64,000 bases of DNA, taken from contig NMRA01000113.1 of the NCBI GenBank assembly GCA_002633005.1, positions 273,530 to 337,529 on the forward strand, given 5' to 3'. The stretch comes from Phoronis australis. Lineage: Eukaryota; Phoronida; Phoronidae. Shown here piece after piece: positions 1-9,479 of this stretch (its first letter is position 1; each line of letters opens with the position of its first letter). The notes under the pieces were generated by a model. The model did not search any database. It was not told the origin of the DNA and worked only from the letters and a program-made list of their open reading frames with translations. A program made the translations under genes and the position numbers.

Positions 1-180
1 GCACACGCACGCTCACTCACTCTCATACGCAGACGAACTTCAAAACAAACGTCACGTGACAACAACATGTGTGTTCATCCAGAGATTTTTCTCGTGTTGT
101 GGGGTACGATGTAGCGCAGATTTGGACTTAATCGCAATTAATCTGGACTCCACGTGAACTTTAAAAATTGTAAAACATAA
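1..180. repeat. Left copy of a repeat shared with 62881-63050
   Basis: The first 170 or so bases match 62881-63050 closely, including 'aacttcaaaacaaac', 'cacgtgacaacaacatgtgt' and 'cagatttgga'. At the right end of the window this stretch is the 5' flank of a THAP-domain reading frame. Here it is followed by unrelated sequence. It may be the end of a transposon carrying such a gene, or a duplicated promoter. Both copies run in the same direction. Confidence 0.7.
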
Positions 181-1035
181 GGAAGATTTCAGGTAATTTG
201 TTGAGTCGAAAGTATATTTTTATTCAAGAGTTCAAGTTTTCCTATTGACGATCGCGATTCAGCAACGCATCAGTCGGCAAGTTTTCTCCCTTTGATGAGC
301 ACAATTTTTTGAAAAATTATTGTAATTTAACAACGGAAGTTGATAGCAATGCACCACAATTTTGTAGAAGGGCTGCCATAGGCTACAACTACGTCACAGA
401 GCGTAAATTTGATGAATCCTAGCTTCCGATTTTACCGGGTTTCAACTGCCGTAGGCTCACTACAATAAGCGTCCCCTCCCCATGAAATGAATTTTTTAAG
501 CGTTTGTTTGAGCCAATACAGTATACAGCTTTCCACCAAGGCTAGGTGATGCAAGACATTATTCTTTGTTGCATTTTAGTAACTGGTCTTGGCTAATTAT
601 CATTTTATGGCCTGGTCATCCATTCAGTCAAAAGTAGTTCCAGAGGTGACTTATCAGCCAATTATTCACGCATGCTGACTCACAATAGAAGCCTGATAAG
701 AGTGAAGGTGGATAAATGCGGTGTTCCTACAGTTTCTTGTTTTAGTGGATGTGTTCACGACATGCTTTCTTTAGTGTCTGTCCGAGCACCGATGCAGACA
801 GTGCGTTAAAAGTTTCATCTTTCGGTCGTACCATTAAGCCGAGGAGAGTGCAGGACATGTGACTTTTTTAGTGTTAGTTTAAGTGATATATTAACGGACT
901 GTTGGATAAGTACCTTGATATGGACTATATACCTAGTTTAGTGGTTTTTAGTTTTAACGTTTTAGAAAGGGAGATGTTATATCAGTACTTTGTGTCAATT
1001 AACCCTGTATATCCTTAGTTATCCATGTAACACTT
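181..1035. other. Spacer without recognisable gene
   Basis: No coding exon, RNA gene or inverted repeat was recognised. At 964-976 'gaaagggagatgtta' resembles the polypurine tract and LTR start of the Gypsy element downstream (gaaagggagatgttg at 4523-4537). This may be the remains of a related LTR boundary. Confidence 0.4.
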
Positions 1036-1835
1036 GTGTTATCAGGGGACACGGAGAATACAACAGATATGACATCCCTACCTGCCTTTCACGCGTTTCT
1101 GGTACACGCCAATGAACAATCCGCGGGTAGCAGGTGGATGAAATGGCTAAAGAAGTTTGAAAACATGCTTTTAGCCTTAGACATTACTGACACTAAACGT
1201 AAGAAAGCCCTATTACTACATTACATAGGCGATGAGGGGTTCGATATCTATGATAGCATGACAGATGCTCAACAGGGTGAAGAAGATACCTATGATACTG
1301 TGAAACAAAGCTTCACAACTTACTTCACGCCTAAGCAAAACACTGCATATGAAACATACAAATTCAGGCAAGCCATTCAGGATCCAATAGAGACAATCGA
1401 CTCGTTTCCGCGTCTCGCTTGAGAACACTTGCAGCCACATGTGACTTTCATGACACAGATCGTGAGATCTTAACACAAATTCTTCATGGGTGTACCTCCA
1501 CTCGACTCCGCCGTCGTGGCCTACGAGACAACATGACGCTGACACAAGCTCTTTACGAAGCGCACGCACTCAAACTCTCCGAACAATGTGCCAGTGACAT
1601 TGAAAAGGGTGTCAACTTACTAACATTGCACAAGCACAAATCATAGTTGTCCAATCAGTTCAAACCACAGGACCAGCACAGACCCAAGAAACAATTAAGC
1701 AACTCGCGAGTCCCGAAGCGAACGTCATCAGGGCAGACCCACACCAGTAACAACCACAAGCCCAACAACAACTGGCAAAAATGAAACCGAGTGTGTCGAA
1801 ACTGTGGTGGAGATTTTCCCCATCCTGCGAACATC
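1036..1835 (+). pseudogene. Ty3/Gypsy gag relic
   Basis: The first open part (1036-1422) contains the gag signature RWMKWLKKFENML near residue 33 and LLLHYIGDEGFDIYD near residue 65. Both are paralogous to the gag at 15.3-16.1 kb (WIGKLENLF, then LLLH and VGDKIYD). A frameshift near 1420 moves the frame to 1419-1646 (RTLAATCDFHDTDREIL). After a stop, a single zinc-knuckle half, CRNCGG, is readable near 1797. The frame then meets the LTR that starts at 1841. This is a capsid/nucleocapsid-type structural protein of a retrotransposon, inactivated by frameshift and stop codons. No matching pol follows in the same frame, so the rest was lost or replaced. Confidence 0.75.
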
Positions 1836-1840
1836 ATATG

Positions 1841-1996
1841 TGTTGATATGAGCGACCTCTACCGGTCTCTATATATATGTGTATTGCATAGTGGGAACAC
1901 CTGTTAGTTGTAGTGTGAGCGCCAGTTAGTGAGCATCAATAAAAGCAGTGCTAGTGATCCTGAAGATCGTTGATTATTTCACTCAACAACTCAACA
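1841..1996 (+). repeat. 5' LTR of the deleted Gypsy element
   Basis: It begins TGTTGATATGAG and ends CTCAACA directly before 'tggtagcagcgg', the likely tRNA primer site. An AATAAA lies at 1938-1943, as expected for the R-region poly(A) signal. It is 156 bp long, 16 bp shorter than its partner at 4533-4704. Confidence 0.85.
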
Positions 1997-2030
1997 TGGT
2001 AGCAGCGGTATTTTGACCAATCTCTGAAAG

Positions 2031-4400
2031 ATGGCAAAGAACGGCAATTTTAGACTGCCTCCACAACTGGACTTGTCGGACGCTAATCTCGCGGAAACGT
2101 TTCGCAAATGGAAACAACTAAATGTGTATTTGTTGGCCAGCGGAACGACAAGAAAACCCAAAAAGGTACAAGAAGCATTTATTTTGCATTGCGGTGGCAA
2201 TGACGTGATTAGCGCCGCTGAACATATCGTATATGATAATGCCGGAGACGAGGCTGATGATATCATTGTAGTCAGCTGTAGCGACACGCTGGCAGAAGCG
2301 ACAGCGGATCACAACATGAAAATCAAGAAACTGCAAGACGGATGCCGCGAACAGAAAATCAGGCTTAATGAGGCCAAGAAAGCAGTTGGATTATCTGAAA
2401 TAACATTTCATGGGCACGTATCAGCCGCGACAGAGTGAAAGTCGACAAAGCAAAAGTGCAGGCGATATCCGATATGCCTGTACAGACGGATGTCTCAGCA
2501 GTCAAGCAATTTTGCGGGATGGTTCAGTATGTATCTCGTTTTCTGCCGAACTTAGCCCAGGATCTTGAACCAATTAGAGCCTTGACACGGAATAAGGCGA
2601 AATTGGGGGTCAAATGAGTGCCAGAAAGCTTTTGAGATAATTAAGCAGAAACAGTCAGACATTCGTGTACTGACATATTTTGATTCTGCAAACAACGTCA
2701 TGCTACAAGTCGACGGTAGCAAGGACGGCATGGGCGCATGTTTGTTACTAAACGACCAGCCAGTCGAATATGCATCAAGGACACTAACACCTGCAGAAAG
2801 AAATTGGTCTCAGATGGAGAAAGAATTGCTGAGTGTGGTGTACGGTTTGGACAGATTTGATCAATATGCGTATGGGAGGCGAGTGATAGTGAAAAATGAT
2901 CATCGCCCCCTAGATTTCATTTTACAAAAGCCGTTAGGGCAGGCACTCAAGCGTATTCAGGCGCTTATGATGCGACTGTATCGATATGATATCGAGTTTC
3001 ACTATGTGAAAGGCGAAAGTTTGTACATCGCAAACACATTGAGTCGAGCATGTGTCGAGAGCGTCATAGACGATCGGGCTAGGATTATGTGTGTGCAGCA
3101 CCTGGAGGAAATTCCTGACGCCCGGGTGGCGGAAATTAAAGCTGCGATGGAAAGTGACGCAACGATGCAGTCACTACTTAGCATTATCCAGGATGGGTGG
3201 CCCGAACGCGAAGGCAAGTCGGATGTTCCACCCGAGGTGAAACTATTTTATGATATGAGAGATGTGTTATCCTCACATAATGGGCTTATTGTTAAAGGAG
3301 AAGCCATATTGATTCCGAAGTCATTACGGAATAACATGCTGCAACGATTACATGCAGCGCATCTAGGCTACGATAGCATAATACGACGCTCCAAGGAATG
3401 ACTTGGCCCGGAATAAACAAAGTTTTGCAACGAATCACGGAAGCGTGTAAACCATGCCAAGAGTTAAAGGCACGGCCGCAGAAAGAAAGCTTGATGCAAC
3501 ATAACGCAGGAGTACACCAGTGGGAAAAAATAGGTATGGATCTATTCGAGATCGACAGGAAACACTTTCTAATAACTGTGGATTATTTTTCCAATTTTGT
3601 GGAAGTGGAGAGAATGTACAAAACGACATCATCTCAGGTCATTATACAATTGAAGAAGCTTTGCGCGCGATACAGAATCCCGAAACGCCGAGGGTTCGCA
3701 ATTCACTTCGACTGAGTTCGAACGTTTCATTCGCGATTGACAGACAGTGCACACAAAATCGAACTCGATGCACCAGAACGCAAAACGATATATACTTGGC
3801 AATCCTCGAACAGCGAATGACCCCGAACGCGACTGGTGTAAGCCCAAGTGAACTGATGTTCAACCGTAAACTGCGAACGCAATTGCCCGTGATGAACAGA
3901 ACATCAAACTAAACCTTAGCCTCGAGAAAGCGCGACAGCGGCGAGAAGCACGAAAGGCAACGGTGAAGCAATACTATGACAAAAATTCGCGTGACCTACC
4001 GGAGCTTGTCATAGACCAACCTGTGTATTTTCAACATAAAGAAGGTGACGTGTGGATTCTTGGCATGGTTGTACAGAAATCCGGCACAAAAAGTTTTTTG
4101 TGAAAGCGGAGAACAGACAAATATTCGAAAGCAATCGAAAGCCTATTCGTCCTACGCAAATTAGGCCAAACATCCGCAAAAAATCTCCGGAACTGAAAGT
4201 GCCTAACGCCGAAACCGGTAAATCACCGACACCGGAAAAAGGTAATGCACCACAGACAACTGTAACCAGAAATGCAGAAAACAGTATATCACCGACAGAC
4301 AATCTCCTGGTTGTAGAGCAGAGACGTTCACATCGAGTGACCAACGACCAAGTTATCTCAGGGACTATGATTGCTCATGAACATTTGTTTTAGTGACGAT
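2031..4400 (+). pseudogene. Truncated gag-pol of the deleted Gypsy element
   Basis: The first frame (2031-2438) starts as gag (FRLPPQLDLSDANLAETFRKW) and passes without a stop into the back of reverse transcriptase. The catalytic ADDIIV is still readable near residue 80, followed by GDTLAEATADHN-like palm/thumb sequence. The frame is broken near 2436 and 2616. An RNase H part follows at 2700-3060 (LQVDGSKDGMGACLL, PVEYASRTLTPAE, NDHRPLDF). An integrase zinc module follows at 3340-3470 (HAAHLGY, then CKPCQ), split by a frameshift at 3400. The integrase core begins with GMDLFE near 3534. The second catalytic segment near 3690-3720 is scrambled by indels and a stop. A degraded chromodomain-like tail (VYFQHKEGDVWILG) is readable to about 4090. 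No functional polyprotein can be made. Confidence 0.8.
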
Positions 4401-4532
4401 TTAGTTTAATGATTTTTGTGTAAGAAACATGTGATACTTGTGGATTAGTTTGTTTATTTTTACGCCGTATGGTAAACTCATATCTGATAAAAGGGAAAGA
4501 AAAACTTGTTTTTTTGATTTGAGAAAGGGAGA

Positions 4533-4704
4533 TGTTGATATGAGCGACCTCTACCGGTCTCTTTCTCTCTCTCTCTATATATATATATATGTTGCATAAT
4601 GGGAACACCTGTTTGTTGTAGTGTGAGTGCCAGTTACTGAGCATCAATAAAAGCAGTGCTAGTGATCCTGAAGATCGCTCTTTATTTCAATCAAAAACTC
4701 AACA
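4533..4704 (+). repeat. 3' LTR of the deleted Gypsy element
   Basis: It is the same sequence as 1841-1996 with an expanded (TC)n(TA)n tract at 4560-4592. A purine tract (gagaaagggaga, 4521-4532) precedes it. It carries an AATAAA near 4646 and ends CTCAACA. Confidence 0.85.
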
Positions 4705-4714
4705 AAATTCTAAT

Positions 4715-5095
4715 CCCGAAAGCCAGTGAGAATCTCATTGGATTCCAGTTAGATTCCAGTGAGAATCTAACTAATTAAGATGCCATTTAAATTAGAGAAA
4801 GAAAATCTCACTCTAAGTGAGAATACAGTGATATTCCAGTTAGAATTCAGTGAGAATCTAACTAATTTGCATAGCATTCCCACTCAGTGAGAATTTGTCT
4901 TACTGAAATTCTCACTCAGTAGGAATGCTATGCAAATTAAGACCAAAATTCTCACTGGATTCTCAATGTTACATAACATTTTCTCACTGACTGCCCCTGT
5001 TGTTCAATTCCCACTGGGTTCTCACTGGCGGCATTTCTAACTAGAATTGGCGATTTAGTGAGAATCTAACTGGAATCCAGTGAGATTGTCACTTT
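4715..5095. repeat. Palindrome-rich AGTGAGAATC repeat, MITE-like
   Basis: The motif CAGTGAGAATCTAACT and its complement recur many times in both orientations. The centre folds into a long hairpin. The left arm starts 'tttgcatagcattcc' near 4866 and runs into CTCAGTGAGAATTT. The right arm runs AAATTCTCACTCAGT to 'ggaatgctatgcaaatta' ending near 4940. The outer parts (4720-4790 and 5050-5090) are also inverted with respect to each other. This looks like a foldback or MITE-type DNA element built from one short repeated word. No coding sequence is present. Confidence 0.75.
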
Positions 5096-5340
5096 TTTTC
5101 ATATGGGAGCTGAAAATGGCGTTTCAGAGAAATAAGCAGATCTTTTTGAGTCACAACTGAAATTTTGCTTATAGATGCCTTGAGGGTTAGTGTTTGTGTT
5201 AGCCACTTATTTTGGCTTGTTTTCCTATTATGTATCTGTGGCAATTATAATAATTTACAATAAACAAGCCCAGGTTAATTTTGGCATTTTGTCTATGAAA
5301 TAAAAATCTACATAAACATTGCATTTATCATGTTTTTCAG

Positions 5341-6276
5341 GAAATTATCCAAGACTGACTTCATCTCAAATGATGACCATCAAAAGTATATTGCCTGTTG
5401 AAGCTGTTCGATGTTTGCCGGGTGTGTGGGAACAGGGCTTCTACCATCGTAAAAATGATGGGCACAATGGTAGTTGTTCAGCTGAGCTGCACCGGTGTCA
5501 GCTCCCCTGGTTATACGTGGAATTCTCAGCCATTTGTGCAGGACTACCCCAAGGGGAACCTTCTGCTGTCGGCTGCCACCTTGTTTAGCGGCAGTTCCAT
5601 TACAAAGGTACAGAACCTGCTTAGATTCTTTGGAATCAAGATGCATCATAACAACACCTTCTTCCAGCACCAGCGCCTGTTTCTTCATGACACTATAGAA
5701 AAAGTGTGGGGCGACCAGCAGGAGGAGCTGCTCCTCAGTTTACCGCCTGACATACTCATAGGAGGCGAAGCAAGATGTGACAGGTAATTACTCACTATAT
5801 TTTGTTGGTTAGTACTGCAGTGGTTGCTTCCTATTCACATCAAGACGGGTATGATAAATTAGAAACTCTGTAAGTGTTAGGATAGTAGTTATGTACATAC
5901 GAATTTACTGATTGCTTTGAAGGCCTGTGCTGTGCTGCAAATGATGGCTTGATCGTTAGAGATGACAAAATATTTTTTCACATTGACATGCCTTAGGAAG
6001 AAAGTATTTTCTCATTTTGTGATTTATAATCTATTTTTCTTTCATTGCAGTGAATTGCTTTAATGATAATGATAATTAATAGTCTGGTTGTGTATTCTGC
6101 AGTGAAAGTAGAATATCTTTATTCAGACAAAGTCTTTTAATACAATAATGCCTATAATCTGACTGATTCTCATTGCCATCACGTCATATTTTAGCCCTGG
6201 TCATGCCACAAAATATAGCAGTTACACGCTGATGGACCTTGACCGCAACAAAATCTTAGTGATGGAACTTGTACAG
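5341..6276 (+). pseudogene. Transposase-like gene fragment, two exons, frameshifted
   Basis: Exon 5341-5783 follows a good acceptor (tgtttttcag) and ends at a donor (AG|gtaatt). Exon 6195-6276 follows 'attttag' and ends CAG|gtaata, and the phases match across the intron. The readable protein has a Cys pair (CRVCGN), then VVVQLSCTG, a WNSQP segment, GNLLLSAATLFSG, FFGIKMHHNNTFFQHQ, and GGEARCD spliced to SPGHATKYSSYTLMD. This layout matches a widespread metazoan family of THAP-associated, transposase-like proteins, in which this place usually reads GDGRCDSPG. The upstream part (KLSKTDFISNDDHQKYI, from 5343) is one frame off, so a one-base shift lies near 5394. No later exon was assigned with confidence; 7561-7605 is a weak candidate. 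It may be a decayed transposon copy or a host gene with a sequencing error. Confidence 0.6.
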
Positions 6277-7810
6277 GTAATACACGTCACTGCATACTAA
6301 AAAATGTTGGCCTTATTATGTTGAGTAAAACTGTTCTAAGTAAAAAACCATTACTCCTTTTGCTACCCTTTGTGTTGGGCTTCGAGTCTTGCACAGATGC
6401 TCTGTGTCGTGGTGGGATGCACCTGCTCTGCTCGTCATGTTTGACATGGTATTTAGTTAAATTCTTCAAGTGTGCGGTATACACACCTGTGAGCTGCTCT
6501 GTTTCAATAGGGTTGTAGACTTCCTACCATGTGTTACATTCACACTCTCTACTTGTATGCCCCTCTTCCCGCTGTCATGTGTATTTCACTGTTCATTTCC
6601 CTATGTATATGTTCATTTTACTTATTGCCTGATGATGAGACATGCAGTCTTGAAATATAGCTAGTGTTTTAATTTGTTTGTTATGTCTCTCGGTGTTTTA
6701 CTACATACCTGCACACCTGAAGAAAGGAGACAGTGTTCCGAAACTACGAGCGTACCAGCATCAAGCTTGCAAAGAAAAAGTCTAGTGTTTGTAACGAAGT
6801 TTGTGTAAAAGGGGGCTGCTTCTAAACTGCACTGTGTGGGGCTTTAAAGATAATCGTGAACTTATATGTATTTATTTTCTCATTTGGCTTGTCTTGAAAC
6901 ATAATTTCGAATGCCCAAATATCAAAATCCAAAAAATTCAAGGTATTGGTGATCTTGTGAAACAATCACCGTTTCGTTGCTGTGTTTACAAAGACACTTC
7001 TTCGACAACACTGTTGACCTTCTGCACCAGCGGCATCGTACAAGATATGTGGCACTTGGTACAAAGTTCACGTCATTGTCACTTGTATGTAAACACACAG
7101 CAAAACTTCAATCCATGTTCGTGCGACTTTGTAACAGATTGTAAAGCCTTGTTCAAGAATCTTAAAATGGTTACATACTAGTCATTTTGGGAAGAAATGG
7201 AATGAATTAGACACCGCTGCTTAAAATATTCAATACAAGAAACTGAATTCCTATGACCCACTTAACACTTGTGTTGACAAAGAATGAGACATTTATATAT
7301 CTTGCAGATTATGCATCTGAAATGAGTTTCATATTGGAATGGTACATAATGCCCTTCTGTATTAATTTGGTTTATAAAGGTTCATACAGGATAAAGACTT
7401 TCATTGACTGAAATATATTTTTCTAAAAATTGTTGTTACATCTGTTTACAAAATTGTTGTACTGTGTTGTCATTATGGATAACTGAATGGGAAAATGTGT
7501 AGCGGAGTCTTTTAGTTTGTACTCCAAGATATGTACTAAGCACTGACACTGATTTATTTCAGGGGCTGTCACCAAGCAGCACAGCAGTACTTGCTCAAGT
7601 TTCGTAGAAAAGGATCAGTACCTGGCTGCAGAGTGCAGGTGACAGACAGGGTGAACGCAAACTCTGTGAGGCTGTCAATGTCGTCCAATCCAGTCATGAG
7701 CCGGAGACTGTGTAGAGTTTGTAAAAAGTTCATTATTATTAGATGTTAAGTTTTTATGTTATAGGTTTTAGTTACTCATTTTTGTACATATTTTACTTTT
7801 GGGTGTTACA
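6277..7810. other. Intron or spacer downstream of the transposase-like exons
   Basis: No clear coding exon is present. A possible further exon starts after 'tttatttcag' at 7560 but meets a stop within 50 bases. Two hammerhead-like motifs at 6629-6658 and 6717-6744 are described separately. Confidence 0.4.
6629..6744 (+). ncRNA. Two hammerhead-ribozyme-like motifs (weak)
   Basis: At 6629 CTGATGA is followed by a small hairpin (GAGAC / GTCTT around ATGCA) and then GAAA. At 6717 CTGAAGA is followed by a GGA/TCC hairpin and GAAAC. This order, CTGANGA-stem-GAAA, is the hammerhead core, which is known from Penelope-like retroelements and retrozymes. The second copy departs from the conserved core by one base, and stems I and III were not confirmed in either. 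A short relic of such a retroelement is plausible; activity is not claimed. Confidence 0.2.
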
Positions 7811-8854
7811 TATTAATAAAATTATTAAGGAACAAGACCTTTTTCTTCTTGTGGCTACTACACATGCAATAGGATTTAAATGGCCAACAAAGTGCACAGT
7901 TGTAGGAGTTAAAACCTTGAAGCATTAAACAAATAAACCTGTTGTTTCGCCATACCCACAAACAGTAATATTCCTGCATCAGGGCTGTAAAGGCAACATT
8001 AGTGGTTCTATGTTGGCACAGTACTGGCCCACCACTGTACTGTCACCTATGTAATTACTATACTGGCTTAATATGAGCCCATCAATGGCCCCGTACAGAG
8101 CCAATACAGTCTGTCAATACTGGCCCTTTATATGGCCGAAACCGGTTTTTTGGGGTATTGGGCCAGTAATGGCTTGGTAGTGGCCCTTTACTGACCCGAT
8201 ATCGCAAACTTATAACGGCCCAATACTGAGAAGGTGTGCAGAATGTTATTGGGCCAGTACTGGCCTACATCATTGGGCCAATGCAGACAGTAGAGAGCCA
8301 GTATTGGCCCAGTACCTGCATGTTTACTGGGATATTAATAAAAGTATTAAGGAACAAGAGCTTTTTCTTCTAGTGGCAACTACACATGCAATAGGATTTA
8401 AATGACCAACAAAGTGCACAGTTGTATAGGAGTTAAAAACCTGAAGCACTGAAAAAAGCAAACCAGTTTTTCAACACTTAAAAACAGTGATATTCCTGCA
8501 TTGAGCCTGTAAAGGCAACATTAATGGTCCAATACTAGCACTGTACTGACCCAGCTCTGCATTTTCACAAACGTAATTAGTATACTGGCTTATATGGGCC
8601 CCTCAGTGGCCCTGTACAGGGCCAACACTGTGTGTCACTACTGGCCCTTTATGGGGCCGAATCTGGTTTTGGTGTATTGGCCCAGTAATAGCATTGTGCT
8701 GGCAATTAACTGGCCCGTTATCGCAATCGTATACTAGCCCAATACCCAGCGAGTGTGCAAAATATTATTGGGCCACTACTGGCCTATATAATTGGGCCAA
8801 TACAGAAGACAGTATAGGGCCACTATTGGCCCAGTGACTGCATGTTTACTGGGA
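7811..8854. repeat. 522 bp tandem duplication rich in TGGCCCAGTA words
   Basis: Unit 1 (7811-8332) and unit 2 (8333-8854) both start 'tattaataaa' and end 'catgtttactggga', a period of 522. They are clearly alike but diverged along their whole length. The second half of each unit is a cluster of GGCCAGTA / TACTGGCC words in both orientations, giving many short palindromes. There is no open frame. Confidence 0.9.
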
Positions 8855-9475
8855 AGCATCTACATCTGCACCATCGGATCCTCAACCTCAACCAGGTTAG
8901 TTAGCCTCTGATGCGACTTTGCTTGATTATGAGGCACCTCCACTGACACCAATTCCTAGCATGTAGCCGATAATGGGCATCCATATACAGTCTTCAATTC
9001 GCATGAGGACCTTAACACCCTCCTCCCAACCTCAACCATCACATCACCACAGGAAGTAGTTGTCTTGAACAACTGCCTCGTCTAACAACAACCAGCCAAA
9101 TATAAAATAACCGTCGAGAAATGGATGGATGCGTTTCTCATATTAGTATCCATATTCATCGAAGCTCAGCCCCACCAAGGTCTAGAGCAACTGATGTCTA
9201 TGCACGGCTTCGGACTTGGGGCACAGTGCACAAAGACAGGTTGGATACCTTACAATGAGCAGTGCTGCTCCTGAAAAGCTCGCGACCCAACCACACCCTG
9301 GTCGACAATAGACCTGGAGTTGTGGTTGCTGTACATGATGGGCTCCTCTACTGACATAGTACCACTTCCACCTACCAGACACTGCTATGCCTTTAGCTAC
9401 AGGGCAAATTGCACTGCTATGCAGATACAAACTTAGTACATGCATGACCTGCAGTGGCTTCCAATTGTGCATAAT
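8855..9475 (+). pseudogene. Eroded retroelement ORF, copy 1
   Basis: The sequence from 'agcatctacatctgcacc' (8854) to about 9090 matches 13765-13804 plus 14779-14960, which is a second copy of the same ORF. Further on, near 9105-9240, a reading frame gives KITVEKWMDAFLILVSIF, then QGLEQLMSMHG and GWIPYNEQC. The pattern (a W..AF...VSI helix, then a LM..M segment and W..YNEQ) resembles the ORF1 of DIRS-like or other tyrosine-recombinase retroelements, or of large DNA transposons, in invertebrates. The family assignment is tentative. Stops interrupt it throughout, and its left end is cut by the 522 bp tandem repeat. Confidence 0.45.
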
Positions 9476-9479
9476 ATGT

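Larger units (their letters stand above)
1841..4704 (+). mobile_element. Deleted Ty3/Gypsy LTR retrotransposon
   Basis: A 156 bp LTR (1841-1996) and a 172 bp LTR (4533-4704) start with TGTTGATATGAGCGACCTCT and end with CTCAACA. The 5' LTR is followed by a primer binding site 'tggtagcagcgg', and the 3' LTR is preceded by a purine tract 'gagaaagggaga'. The LTRs differ mainly by an expanded TC/TA microsatellite in the 3' copy. The interior is only about 2.5 kb and has lost most of gag, protease and the front of reverse transcriptase. The flanking pentanucleotides (catatg side versus aaatt side) do not match, so no target duplication is visible. The element has probably been rearranged since it inserted. 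Confidence 0.85.

Noticed and set aside
9182-9472. Minus-strand 96 aa frame
   Set aside because: It overlaps the eroded retroelement ORF on the plus strand, which has the better motif match.
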